Origin: Labilibaculum sp.
GTDB lineage: Bacteria > Bacteroidota > Bacteroidia > Bacteroidales > Marinifilaceae
NCBI RefSeq assembly: GCF_963664555.1
Contig: NZ_OY761461.1
Location: 4,319,769-4,383,768, forward strand
DNA: 64,000 bases
Reading direction: 5' to 3'
The translations under genes were made by a program, and so were the position numbers. How positions within the stretch are numbered: the first letter of the stretch is position 1; each line of letters opens with the position of its first letter. Below the pieces are notes generated by a model, which was not told where the DNA came from, did no database searches, and worked only from the letters and a program-made list of their open reading frames with translations. Shown one piece after another: positions 1-8,774 of the stretch.

Positions 1-2
1 CT

Positions 3-1004
3 ACATCGCCTGATGCTAACTCGATGCATTGGAATCCTGCCAAATTTGCCCAGATTGAAGGCAACTACGGAGTTGCAGCATCTTACACTCCTTGGTTAAG
101 AGATTTAGTTGATGATATGAGCCTTGCTTATTTAACCGGATACTATCGTCTGGATAAAAATCAAGTTATTGCTTCCTCTCTTCGATATTTTACTTTAGGA
201 GAAATCATCTTTTTGGAAAGCGAACAGGCAACACCGGTCTCAAGAAACCCAAATGAATGGGCTTTTGACATTGCCTACTCAAGAAGATTAACCGATAATT
301 TATCAGGAGCTATTGCATTCAGATACATCCGTTCAGATCTTACACAAGCTCAATATGTTGCAGGAGTCGAAACGCAAGCCGGCAATGCTTTCGCCACGGA
401 TATTTCGGTTTACTACCAAAAAGAATTTAAAAGAAACCGAAAAGAAATACTTTGGTCTTGGGGGCTTAATATTTCAAACATCGGTTCAAAAATCAGTTAT
501 ACAACAGACGATGAGAAGGAGTTTATTCCTACAAACCTGAGATTTGGGTCTGCTCTTAAATTTGAATTGGATAATTACAATTCATTAACTATTGCTGCCG
601 ATTTCAATAAATTATTAGTTCCAACTCCTGCTAATGGCTCTCTTCAAGATGGTGAAGATAACGGAACTGTTATAGTTGGCGGGCAATCATCCAACAAATC
701 GGTCATGAGCGGCATTTTCGGATCTTTTTCTGATGCTCCAGGAGGAATGAGTGAGGAATTTAAAGAAATTACATGGTCGCTTGGTCTTGAATATTGGTAT
801 CAAAAACAATTTGCATTGCGCACAGGTTACTATTACGAACACGAAGAAAAAGGAAACAGAAAATATTTCACTGCCGGATTGGGAGTAAAACTAAACATGT
901 TTGATTTGGACTTCTCTTACTTGATTCCTTCAACACAAAATAATCCGTTAAAAAACACTTTACGTTTTACCCTTACAGCTAATATTGATAAAATTATTAA
1001 ATAA
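3..1004 (+). CDS. porV: T9SS outer-membrane protein PorV (5-prime truncated)
   Basis: Outer-membrane beta-barrel of the Type IX secretion system. In the family, PorV carries CTD-bearing cargo to the PorU sortase attachment complex. The reading frame is open to the left window edge and begins inside the characteristic SPDANSMHWNPAKFA stretch, so the signal peptide and first strand lie outside the window. The ATG at 24 is internal, not the start. The rest shows alternating aromatic beta-strand patterns and ends in a short barrel-closing strand. The stop abuts the ATG of ispF, an order I recall for porV-ispF in Porphyromonas. The identification rests on the N-terminal motif and this neighbour. 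Confidence 0.9.
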   Translation, partial: TSPDANSMHWNPAKFAQIEGNYGVAASYTPWLRDLVDDMSLAYLTGYYRLDKNQVIASSLRYFTLGEIIFLESEQATPVSRNPNEWAFDIAYSRRLTDNLSGAIAFRYIRSDLTQAQYVAGVETQAGNAFATDISVYYQKEFKRNRKEILWSWGLNISNIGSKISYTTDDEKEFIPTNLRFGSALKFELDNYNSLTIAADFNKLLVPTPANGSLQDGEDNGTVIVGGQSSNKSVMSGIFGSFSDAPGGMSEEFKEITWSLGLEYWYQKQFALRTGYYYEHEEKGNRKYFTAGLGVKLNMFDLDFSYLIPSTQNNPLKNTLRFTLTANIDKIIK

Positions 1005-1481
1005 ATGAAAATTAGAGTAGGATTTGGGTACGACGTTCATCAATTAGCCGAAGGAGAAGAATTTTGGCTGGGGGGAATAAAATTAACTCATAGTAAGGGG
1101 TGCGTTGCCCATTCGGATGGAGATGTATTGATTCATGCTATTTGTGACGCTCTGCTTGGTGCTGCCAACCTGCGTGATATTGGATATCATTTTCCGGATA
1201 CATCCAGTGACTTTAAGAACATTGACAGTAAAATACTTTTGAAAAAAACGGTTAAGCTAATTGCCCAGAAGGGATTTTCAATTGGAAATATTGATGCAAC
1301 AATAGCACTGCAACAACCCAAAATTAAACCCATCATTCCTGAAATGCAAAAAGTACTTTCGGATGTAATGGAGATTGATTTGGAAGATTTAGCAATAAAA
1401 GCAACAACAACAGAAAAATTGGGTTTTATCGGTACTGAAGACGGCATTGCCGCTTATGCCACAGTTTTAATCCAAAAATAG
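1005..1481 (+). CDS. ispF: 2-C-methyl-D-erythritol 2,4-cyclodiphosphate synthase
   Basis: Cytoplasmic MEP-pathway enzyme that cyclises CDP-methylerythritol 2-phosphate to methylerythritol cyclodiphosphate for isoprenoid synthesis. The 158 residues match the family length. Visible signatures are the metal-binding GYDVH (Asp10, His12), the HSDGDVLIHAICDALLGA block with a further His ligand, and the ATTTEKLGF-GI C-terminal motif of the trimer active site. It starts immediately after the porV stop, so the two are probably co-transcribed, and a strong hairpin follows at 1507. Confidence 0.97.
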   Translation: MKIRVGFGYDVHQLAEGEEFWLGGIKLTHSKGCVAHSDGDVLIHAICDALLGAANLRDIGYHFPDTSSDFKNIDSKILLKKTVKLIAQKGFSIGNIDATIALQQPKIKPIIPEMQKVLSDVMEIDLEDLAIKATTTEKLGFIGTEDGIAAYATVLIQK

Positions 1482-1506
1482 GTATACTCAGTAGTTTTAA
1501 TTAGTT

Positions 1507-1543
1507 AAAAACCTTCCATGAAATAATTTCAGGAAGGTTTTTT
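1507..1543 (+). terminator. Rho-independent terminator after ispF
   Basis: The stem AAAAACCTTCC pairs with GGAAGGTTTTT, the stem continues through TGAAAT/ATTTCA with a bulged A, and a T run follows. It ends the porV-ispF transcript. Confidence 0.8.
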
Positions 1544-1579
1544 CACATAAAATAAAATCTATCTTATCGCTTACTCCTC

Positions 1580-1609
1580 TTTGATAATTTCTCCATTTTA
1601 CTATATTTG
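1580..1609 (+). promoter_or_regulatory. Bacteroidota-type promoter for the CoA-binding gene
   Basis: A TTTG at 1580-1583 is followed after 18 nt by TATATTTG at 1602-1609. This fits the Bacteroidota -33 TTTG and -7 TAnnTTTG consensus at normal spacing and predicts a start near 1616, about 30 nt before the ATG. It is the cleanest promoter in the window. Confidence 0.65.
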
Positions 1610-1646
1610 TTGTATATAGATATATAAATACTTAAACCACTCCACA

Positions 1647-2006
1647 ATGAGAAAAACAGTTGTTATTGGTGCCAGCTTAAACGAGGAAAGATATTCAAAT
1701 CAATGTGTGCGTTTGCTGCGTGAGCATGATATCGAGACCATTGCTGTTGGAAACAAAGAAGGCAAAATTGCCGACGTTGAAATTAATGTAGGTCGTCCGT
1801 ATGAAAAAAAAGTTGAAACGGTTGCTGTTTATCTTTCTCCAAAAAATCAAGAAACTTATTACGATTACATAATAGGTTTAAAACCTGAAAGAATTCTATT
1901 CCCTCCGGGAACAGAAAATCCGGAATTTTACCGCAAAGCAAATGCCTTAGGCATAGAAACAGAAGAAGCCTGTCCTCTGGTAATGCTTCGCACTGGAGTT
2001 TATTAA
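1647..2006 (+). CDS. CoA-binding domain protein (YccU-like)
   Basis: A 119-residue single-domain Rossmann protein of the CoA_binding_2 type. It opens with a beta strand and VIGASLNEERYSN, the nucleotide-binding loop, and ends with an EEACPLVML segment typical of the family. The cellular role of such stand-alone proteins is not established. It is monocistronic, with its own promoter at 1580-1609 and a dyad just after the stop. Family assignment is secure, function unknown. Confidence 0.85.
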   Translation: MRKTVVIGASLNEERYSNQCVRLLREHDIETIAVGNKEGKIADVEINVGRPYEKKVETVAVYLSPKNQETYYDYIIGLKPERILFPPGTENPEFYRKANALGIETEEACPLVMLRTGVY

Positions 2007-2023
2007 CCGAATAATTGATGTAA

Positions 2024-2048
2024 AGAGACGCTATACTTTGGCGTCTCT
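2024..2048. terminator. Hairpin between convergent genes
   Basis: AGAGACGC pairs with GCGTCTCT around a 9-nt loop, between the CoA-binding gene (+) and the thioredoxin gene (-). It overlaps the stop of the latter. The U tract is weak on both strands, so termination strength is uncertain. Confidence 0.5.
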
Positions 2049-2370
2049 AATTAAAAAGGAGCAGATAAGGACGTCTGATCTCCTCTTCAACTTGAGATAC
2101 TCCTATTGATCGACTTCGACGTAAAACTTCTTTTCCATCCAGATACACCAATAAACTAGGATTGGTGTATAAGCCTAATTGTGCTGCAATCTCAGGTTGT
2201 TGTAAATTATCAACATGAAAAGCTTTCAATTTTGGAAACTGTTCCTGCATCATGCATTTAAGTTTAGGTGATAATACCTCGCATACTCCACAAAAAGGCG
2301 CCGAAAAGTAAATGTAAAATGATTCCTTTTTCTGTTTTAGCGTTTCCAATTCAGTCAGTGATAAGTTCAT
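2047..2370 (-). CDS. Thioredoxin-fold protein
   Basis: A 107-residue thioredoxin-like protein. The active-site motif is CGVC (Cys27, Cys30) within SAPFCGVCEVLSP, not the WCGPC of housekeeping thioredoxin. A probable cis-proline lies in YTNPSLLVYLDG. There is no signal peptide, so it should be cytoplasmic and act in thiol-disulfide exchange with unknown partners. It ends on the hairpin shared with the convergent upstream gene. Confidence 0.85.
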   Translation of the reverse strand: MNLSLTELETLKQKKESFYIYFSAPFCGVCEVLSPKLKCMMQEQFPKLKAFHVDNLQQPEIAAQLGLYTNPSLLVYLDGKEVLRRSRSIGVSQVEEEIRRPYLLLFN

Positions 2371-2477
2371 AACGCAAGTTCCGTTTTAAGATAGATACCA
2401 AAATTAATAAAAACACGGGGAAGATTTCTTAGGATGCAGACAATTCGTACAACTTCAACAAAAATATTCACATCAAA

Positions 2478-2509
2478 AAAAGCTGTTTCAAAAAAATGAA
2501 ACAGCTTTT
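2478..2509 (-). terminator. Terminator of the MerR-Nif3-zinc ribbon unit
   Basis: A 13-bp stem (AAAAGCTGTTTCA with TGAAACAGCTTTT), 6-nt loop and T-rich tail on the minus strand, 22 nt beyond the zinc-ribbon gene. Confidence 0.8.
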
Positions 2510-2530
2510 GTTATGATATTAAGAATTGTA

Positions 2531-3367
2531 CTATTCTTTTTTACGAGTTCTTCTTTTTGGCTTTTCAGCTTGTTCTGCTTTCTCTGCTTCCTCCATGCTA
2601 TTGTCATAATCAACAATAAAACGATCTACCAAAATACGTCCGCAATATTCACAAACGATAATCTTTTTACGAGAACGGATATCCATTTGACGCTGAGGTG
2701 GAATCTTATTAAAACAACCACCACATGCATCACGTTCAACAGTTACAACAGCAAGACCATTTCTTGCATTTGAACGAATTCGTGCATAAGCTGTAAGCAA
2801 TCTTGGCTCTATTTTTTTTCGATACAAAGCAGAAGAAGCAACCAATTTTTCTTCTTCAATTTGAGTTTCTGATACAATTGCATCAAGCTCACTTTTTTTG
2901 CCTTCTAAATCAGCTTTCTTCTCAGCAAAAACTTTATCTGAGTTTTCAATTACAGCTTTTTTAGCCGCAATTTCCGAAGTAAATTCTTTAATTCTCTTTT
3001 CGCACAATTCAATTTCTAAATTTTGAAATTCAATTTCTTTTGAAATAGAATCAAATTCACGATTGTTACGAACATTCATTTGTTGAGCTTCATACTTTTT
3101 AATAAGTAATCCTGCTTCTTTAATTTCTTGTTTTTTCTTCGCAACAGTTTCAACTAAATCTTTTACCTCATTATTTAGGTTGGCAATCCTAGTATCAAGA
3201 CCTGCGATTTCATCTTCCAAATCCTGAACTTCTAACGGAAGCTCTCCCCTTAGCGTTCTAATCTGGTCTACTTCAGAATCAACACATTGCATTTCGTACA
3301 TTGTGCGCAATTTATCTTCTACTGAAATATCCTTAAAATCTGAAGCCTTTGGATCTTGTGTAGTCAT
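2531..3367 (-). CDS. Coiled-coil C4 zinc-ribbon protein
   Basis: A 278-residue protein with a long charged coiled coil (about residues 30-190), then a C-terminal ribbon with CGGC and CEYC knuckles roughly 20 residues apart that should bind one zinc. A Lys/Arg/Glu-rich tail follows. This is the zf-RING_7 (formerly DUF164) architecture. The precise function is unsettled; nucleic-acid binding is often proposed. The start lies 5 bp after the Nif3 stop, indicating one operon, as is usual in Bacteroidota. Confidence 0.85.
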   Translation of the reverse strand: MTTQDPKASDFKDISVEDKLRTMYEMQCVDSEVDQIRTLRGELPLEVQDLEDEIAGLDTRIANLNNEVKDLVETVAKKKQEIKEAGLLIKKYEAQQMNVRNNREFDSISKEIEFQNLEIELCEKRIKEFTSEIAAKKAVIENSDKVFAEKKADLEGKKSELDAIVSETQIEEEKLVASSALYRKKIEPRLLTAYARIRSNARNGLAVVTVERDACGGCFNKIPPQRQMDIRSRKKIIVCEYCGRILVDRFIVDYDNSMEEAEKAEQAEKPKRRTRKKE

Positions 3368-3372
3368 ATGTT

Positions 3373-4467
3373 TTACAAATAATTTATTGGATTCGAATTT
3401 ATCTCTGAAATATAAACCGCAAAGTTAGGGAATTTTTTTGTAACAATCTCATAAAAAATATCTCTTGTAAATTGTTCACTTTCGTAATGTCCTATATCGG
3501 CAATTATTATTCTGCCTTCGGCATCAAAAAACTCATGATATTTAAAATCTCCTGACACAAAAACATCCGCTTTCTGGTTGATAGCCTTATGTAACAATGA
3601 GCTTCCACTCCCACCACATACTGCAACGGTTTTAATTTTTCTCTTACTAATCTGAGTGTGTTTTACGCATGCCGATCCGAATATTTCCTTTATCCTACTT
3701 AAGAAGAAAAGTGGCTCTTCGGGTACTGCAAGTTCTCCAATCATGCCCAATCCTACCTGCTTGTTATCATTTTCGAGTTGATAAATATCAAAAGCAACTT
3801 CTTCGTAAGGATGATTTTTTAGAAGTGCCGAACATATTTTTCTCTTTAAATGCTTTGGGAAAATAGTTTCGATACGAACTTCAGGTTCTAAATGCACTTT
3901 CCCTTTTTCACCCACAAACGGATCTGTATTCTCACCGCCTCTAAAGCTACCTGTTCCTTCAACAGTGTAACTGCAAGAATCATAATTGCCTATGCTTCCG
4001 GCTCCCGCCTCGAACAAAGCATCTCTAATTTTTTGAGCAAACTTATTTGGTACAAATGTTACCAACTTAAACAGATCTTCGTTTACCGGAGATAAAATCC
4101 TCCTGTTTTGAAGTCCGATTAAATCGCAAATTCGATCGCTGACACCACCTTTCACCGAATCTAAATTGGTGTGGGCAGCATAAATAGAAATATTATTTTG
4201 AATGGCAAGAATTACTGTTCTTTCGACATAATTACTCCCATTAAAGCGTTTTAACCCTTTAAAAACGATAGGATGATGAGCAATAATTAAATTTACTCCT
4301 TTCCTAATAGCCTCTTCAACTACACTTTCTACAACATCCAAACAAATAAGAACACCGGTAACATCTGAATCATAACTACCAACCAGCAAGCCTGAATTAT
4401 CATACGATTCCTGATAAGTCAAAGGAGCCATCTCCTCGATAGATGAAACAATATCTCTTACTTTCAA
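3373..4467 (-). CDS. Nif3-like dinuclear metal centre protein
   Basis: The 364-residue length fits the long Nif3 form, in which a PII/CutA-like domain is inserted in the middle. Metal-binding histidines are visible in IAHHPIVFKG and AAHTNLDS near the N terminus and in ADIGHYESE near the C terminus. The family is annotated either as GTP cyclohydrolase I type 2 or as metal-binding proteins of unknown substrate. I favour the cautious name. It lies between a MerR-type regulator and the zinc-ribbon gene in one minus-strand unit. Confidence 0.88.
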   Translation of the reverse strand: MKVRDIVSSIEEMAPLTYQESYDNSGLLVGSYDSDVTGVLICLDVVESVVEEAIRKGVNLIIAHHPIVFKGLKRFNGSNYVERTVILAIQNNISIYAAHTNLDSVKGGVSDRICDLIGLQNRRILSPVNEDLFKLVTFVPNKFAQKIRDALFEAGAGSIGNYDSCSYTVEGTGSFRGGENTDPFVGEKGKVHLEPEVRIETIFPKHLKRKICSALLKNHPYEEVAFDIYQLENDNKQVGLGMIGELAVPEEPLFFLSRIKEIFGSACVKHTQISKRKIKTVAVCGGSGSSLLHKAINQKADVFVSGDFKYHEFFDAEGRIIIADIGHYESEQFTRDIFYEIVTKKFPNFAVYISEINSNPINYL

Positions 4468-4486
4468 TTTTAATGAAATTTACTAA

Positions 4487-4822
4487 TTACAATTCGTCCT
4501 TAATCTCAAGAAGAAGACCTTTAATTTCCTGTAAACGGGTAACAACAGCGAAATTATTCTCAGTATCTTCCTTATTTTCTTTCAACTTAAGCTGAGCTCC
4601 TTTAAGAGTCATCCCTCTTTCTTTTACTAAATGAAATATCAAATGAAAATTTTCAATATCCACACGTGTAAAAAACCGATTTCCCTTCTTATTCTTTTTA
4701 GGTTTTATAATATCAAATTCCTTTTCCCAAAATCGAATCAAAGAGGTATTTACCTGAAACATATCAGCTACTTCGCCAATGGCATAATATAGTTTTTCGA
4801 TTTTTTTTTCTTTGTAAGGCAC
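4487..4822 (-). CDS. MerR-family transcriptional regulator
   Basis: A 111-residue protein with a MerR winged helix at residues 10-80: YYAIGEVADMFQVNTSLIRF is the recognition helix region and NRFFT the wing. A short helical tail follows with no Cys or other effector-binding motif, so it is a minimal MerR-like regulator whose signal cannot be read from sequence. It heads the operon with the Nif3 and zinc-ribbon genes. Confidence 0.85.
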   Translation of the reverse strand: MPYKEKKIEKLYYAIGEVADMFQVNTSLIRFWEKEFDIIKPKKNKKGNRFFTRVDIENFHLIFHLVKERGMTLKGAQLKLKENKEDTENNFAVVTRLQEIKGLLLEIKDEL

Positions 4823-4911
4823 CGATGTTACGATTTAAATTTCACAAGCCAAATAAATTGTATAGAAATGAACCGATTGGGACAATTTATTATCTAAAGT
4901 AACAAATAAAA

Positions 4912-4945
4912 TGGCACGAAATAATATTTTCCGTGCCACTTTTTT
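4912..4945 (-). terminator. Terminator after the M23 peptidase gene
   Basis: TGGCACG pairs with CGTGCCA around an AT-rich loop, with T-rich flanks on both strands. Orientation and position fit termination of the peptidase transcript. Confidence 0.65.
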
Positions 4946-4972
4946 ATGCTTTCCTATTTTCTTTCGATAGAA

Positions 4973-5941
4973 CTAATCCATTGTTTGACCAGTGTTGGCC
5001 GCGTAAGCAACCATACTATCATACTCATCGGCTGTTAAATCATTAAAATAATAGTTGATCGGATCTATCGTCTTATTATTCTTCCTTACTTCATAATGGA
5101 TGTGGGGTCCTGTTGATGAACCAGTATTCCCAAGGAAGGCAATAACTTCACCACGTCTTACTTTTTGCCCCTTTTTAACATTATACCCGTCAAGATGAGC
5201 ATATACCGTTTTATATCCAAAGCCATGGTCAATAACAACCTTCTTTCCATATCCCCTTTCCGTGTTCTTATATACAACCACACCATCACCAGTTGCATAT
5301 ATTGGCGTTCCAATGGTTCCATTAAAATCCATTCCATCATGGAATTTACGGGTTTTATAAATTGGATGAATCCTCCATCCGTAACCTGATGAAATTCTTC
5401 CAAAATCTTTTATGGCAATAGGCATAATAGCAGGAATAGATGCAAGCATTTTAAACTTGTTCTTTACCATTACTTCAACGTCATCGTAAGATTTGGTCTG
5501 AACATACATCGATTTGGCAATACGATCGATCTTTTTATTGGTAGAAATAACCAATTCTGAATTTTCCAGATTCTCCAAATTACTGTACCGGTTTACACCT
5601 CCATACCCGGCTTTTCGAATATTTGAATGAATCGGTTCAGCCTCAAAAATTACACGATAAATATTATCATCCCGTTGCTCCAGATCCGTTAAAACGTTTT
5701 GAAGTTTTACCAATTCAGAATTAAGACGAGTGTATTGTGCAACTAATTGCTGATTTTCACGAATGAGAGATCTCTCTTTTGGGGATCCGAAAAAATAGAA
5801 CAATACCACAACCATTACAATGGCAAGGACTGAACTTGAAGCCATGTGCTTAAGAACGTTAATTATTTTCGTCTTAAAATTGGCCTCTACTTTTTCGTAA
5901 CTAATAGACTCTGGGTTAAACTGATACTTAGTCTTCGCCAT
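4973..5941 (-). CDS. Membrane-anchored M23 (LytM) metallopeptidase
   Basis: A 322-residue peptidoglycan endopeptidase. It has a basic cytoplasmic tail, one membrane segment (about 35-53), a periplasmic coiled coil (about 58-92), and a LytM domain (about 180-300) with HDGMD (His201, Asp205) and HIH (His280, His282). All zinc and catalytic residues are present, so it is likely active rather than a degenerate activator such as EnvC. It is divergent from alaS. Cross-link cleavage during growth or division is inferred from the family. Confidence 0.92.
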   Translation of the reverse strand: MAKTKYQFNPESISYEKVEANFKTKIINVLKHMASSSVLAIVMVVVLFYFFGSPKERSLIRENQQLVAQYTRLNSELVKLQNVLTDLEQRDDNIYRVIFEAEPIHSNIRKAGYGGVNRYSNLENLENSELVISTNKKIDRIAKSMYVQTKSYDDVEVMVKNKFKMLASIPAIMPIAIKDFGRISSGYGWRIHPIYKTRKFHDGMDFNGTIGTPIYATGDGVVVYKNTERGYGKKVVIDHGFGYKTVYAHLDGYNVKKGQKVRRGEVIAFLGNTGSSTGPHIHYEVRKNNKTIDPINYYFNDLTADEYDSMVAYAANTGQTMD

Positions 5942-6019
5942 GTAATAATTTTAGATTTATTTTACAGAAAAAAGCCCAAACTTTTTTCCTCCATAGCTAA
6001 CAAAATTAAGGAAATAATC

Positions 6020-6027
6020 TAACTTTG
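6020..6027 (+). promoter_or_regulatory. Probable -7 element of the alaS promoter
   Basis: TAACTTTG matches TAnnTTTG and lies 44 nt upstream of the alaS ATG in the 130-bp divergent spacer. No good -33 TTTG stands at the expected distance, so the call is tentative. Confidence 0.4.
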
Positions 6028-6071
6028 CAAGCTAAGTACATAAATCAGATTGATATAAAACATAATAGCAC

Positions 6072-8705
6072 ATGAATTCTAACGAAATCAGACAGGCATT
6101 TTTGGATTTCTTTGCCTCAAAACAACATAAGACTGTTTCTTCGGCACCAATGGTTATTAAAGATGATCCAACTTTGATGTTTACCAATGCAGGAATGAAT
6201 CAATTTAAAGATCTTTTTTTAGGTAACGCACCAATTAAATACAAACGAATTGCCAACTCTCAAAAGTGCCTGCGAGTTTCGGGAAAACACAATGATCTAG
6301 AAGAAGTTGGTCACGACACCTACCATCATACCATGTTTGAAATGTTGGGCAACTGGTCATTTGGTGATTACTTTAAAGAAGATGCCATCAATTGGGCATG
6401 GGAACTTCTAACTGATGTATTCAAACTGCCGCAAGATAGATTGTACGCTTCTGTTTTTGAAGGAAGTGATGATGATAAATTAGGCCGTGATGATGAAGCT
6501 GCTGAATTATGGGCTAAATTTCTTCCTGCCGAACAAATTATAAACGGAAATAAAAAAGACAATTTCTGGGAAATGGGAGATACAGGGCCATGTGGTCCTT
6601 GTTCTGAAATTCATATCGATTTACGCAGTGATGAAGAACGCAAACTGGTTGCCGGTCGTGATTTGGTAAATAAAGATCACCCGCAGGTAATTGAAATTTG
6701 GAATCTTGTATTCATGCAATACAATCGCAAAGCGGATAGCTCACTGGAAGCTTTGCCTCATCAGCATGTTGATACAGGAATGGGTTTTGAGCGTTTGTGC
6801 ATGGCTATGCAGGGAAAAACATCAAATTACGATACTGATGTATTCCAGCCAATTATTCAGACTATCGCGAAAATGAGCGCCAAGGAATATGGCAAAAATG
6901 AGGAAATTGATATTGCATTAAGAGTAATTGCCGACCACATCAGAACCATCGCTTTTGCAATTACCGACGGACAATTACCATCGAATAACAAAGCAGGATA
7001 TGTAATCCGAAGAATTTTGAGAAGAGCTGTTCGTTACGGATATACTTTTCTTGAATTCAAGGAGCCATTTATGTATCGTTTAATTCCGGTACTAATTGAA
7101 GTAATGGGAAAACATTTCCCGGAACTAATTAAGCAACAGAACTTAATCGAAAAGGTAGTAATGGAAGAGGAAAACTCTTTTTTACGAACTCTTGAAAACG
7201 GAATTCGCCTTTTGGATCAGATTATTTATAAAACAAAATCAGAAAACTACAAAGTTGTATCAGGTAAGGTGGCTTTTGAATTGTACGACACCTATGGTTT
7301 TCCTTTGGATTTAACTGAATTGATTTTGAAAGAAAATGATTTGGTTGCGAACCGCAGGGAATTTAATGAAGAAATGGAAGCCCAGAAGAATCGTTCACGT
7401 TCTGCAACTGCTGTTGATACAGGCGATTGGGTTGAGATTTTAAAAGATGATGTAGAAGAATTTATTGGTTACGATTACCTGACTACTGATGTAAGAATTA
7501 CCCGTTACCGTAAAATTTCTTCAAAAGATAAAGACCAATATCAAATGGTTTTCAATATTACTCCTTTTTATGGTGAAAGTGGCGGACAAGTTGGAGATAC
7601 CGGCTACATTGAAGCAAATGGAGAAAAAATATCTATCATTGATACAAAAAAGGAACATGGATTAATTGTTCATTTTGCAAAAGAATTACCGAAAGATCCG
7701 ACTGTTGTATTTAAGGCTGTAGTTAGCGAGAGCAACAGAACTCTAATTGCAAATAACCATACAGCAACTCACCTAATGCACCTCGCACTTCGTGAAGTAT
7801 TGGGAGAGCATGTAGAACAAAAAGGATCTCTTGTTAATGCTGATCATTTGCGTTTCGACTTCTCGCATTTTCAGAAACTTACCGAGGAAGAAATTGCTAA
7901 AGTAGAAGAAATCGTGAATGTTAAAATCCGTGAGAATATTTCAATCGAAATAAAGAACAACATCCCCATGGCTGAAGCCGTAAACCTTGGAGCAATGGCT
8001 TTATTTGGTGAAAAATACGGTGATTTGGTTCGTGTTATTAAATTTAATGATTCAGTAGAACTTTGTGGAGGAACACATGTGAAAGCTACTGGTCAAATTG
8101 GATATTTCAAAATTACATCGGAAAGTGCAATTGCTGCCGGTGTTAGAAGAATTGAAGCAATTACAGCTGTAAAGGCTGAACAATTCATCAATGATAAGTT
8201 AAATACCCTAAAAGAAATTGAACGCATCTTTAAATCAAATCAGAACCTGATTAAGAACATTACTGATTTAATGAATGAGAATTCAGGCTTGAAAAAAGAT
8301 CTGGATGGTTTCATAAAAGACCGTTTGAAAATCGTTAAGAATGATTTGAAAGGAAATATCTCGGTAACGAATGATGTTAATATTATTGCTGAACCAATTG
8401 CCGTTACCAGTGCTGGTGACATTAAAGATATCGCATTCCAACTAAAAGGAGAAGTAGACAATCTTGTATTTATTTCGGGTGCGGATTTGGATGGAAAAGC
8501 AAACATCACCATCATGTTCTCGGATAATCTGGTAAAAGAATACGATTTAAATGCCGGAGCCATTATTCGTGAAGCGGCCAAAGAAATTAAAGGTGGCGGA
8601 GGTGGACAAGCTTTCTTCGCATCAGCTGGTGGTAAAGATCCTCAGGGACTGGAAAAAGCCATTGAAGTTGCCAAGAAAATGGTTCTTCACAAGATTGAAG
8701 GATAA
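6072..8705 (+). CDS. alaS: Alanyl-tRNA synthetase
   Basis: A full-length 877-residue class II aminoacyl-tRNA synthetase charging tRNA-Ala. It shows the N-terminal catalytic core (TLMFTNAGMNQFKD, CLRVSGKHNDLEEVG), the tRNA-binding middle, the editing domain with HTATH and CGGTH zinc/editing motifs, and the C-terminal DHHA1 oligomerisation domain with its GGGGGGQ-like run near the end. It is isolated between a divergent peptidase and a strong palindromic terminator. Confidence 0.98.
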   Translation: MNSNEIRQAFLDFFASKQHKTVSSAPMVIKDDPTLMFTNAGMNQFKDLFLGNAPIKYKRIANSQKCLRVSGKHNDLEEVGHDTYHHTMFEMLGNWSFGDYFKEDAINWAWELLTDVFKLPQDRLYASVFEGSDDDKLGRDDEAAELWAKFLPAEQIINGNKKDNFWEMGDTGPCGPCSEIHIDLRSDEERKLVAGRDLVNKDHPQVIEIWNLVFMQYNRKADSSLEALPHQHVDTGMGFERLCMAMQGKTSNYDTDVFQPIIQTIAKMSAKEYGKNEEIDIALRVIADHIRTIAFAITDGQLPSNNKAGYVIRRILRRAVRYGYTFLEFKEPFMYRLIPVLIEVMGKHFPELIKQQNLIEKVVMEEENSFLRTLENGIRLLDQIIYKTKSENYKVVSGKVAFELYDTYGFPLDLTELILKENDLVANRREFNEEMEAQKNRSRSATAVDTGDWVEILKDDVEEFIGYDYLTTDVRITRYRKISSKDKDQYQMVFNITPFYGESGGQVGDTGYIEANGEKISIIDTKKEHGLIVHFAKELPKDPTVVFKAVVSESNRTLIANNHTATHLMHLALREVLGEHVEQKGSLVNADHLRFDFSHFQKLTEEEIAKVEEIVNVKIRENISIEIKNNIPMAEAVNLGAMALFGEKYGDLVRVIKFNDSVELCGGTHVKATGQIGYFKITSESAIAAGVRRIEAITAVKAEQFINDKLNTLKEIERIFKSNQNLIKNITDLMNENSGLKKDLDGFIKDRLKIVKNDLKGNISVTNDVNIIAEPIAVTSAGDIKDIAFQLKGEVDNLVFISGADLDGKANITIMFSDNLVKEYDLNAGAIIREAAKEIKGGGGGQAFFASAGGKDPQGLEKAIEVAKKMVLHKIEG

Positions 8706-8718
8706 TTACAAGTCATAA

Positions 8719-8760
8719 TAAAAGAAAACGCCGTTTCAATTGAAACGGCGTTTTCTTTTA
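8719..8760. terminator. Bidirectional terminator, 42-bp perfect palindrome
   Basis: Two 21-nt arms (beginning TAAAAGAAAACGCC) are exact reverse complements with no unpaired centre. The A/T ends give a U tract on either strand, suiting the convergent alaS (+) and ccsA (-). Confidence 0.88.
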
Positions 8761-8774
8761 CAGTTACTAATCTG

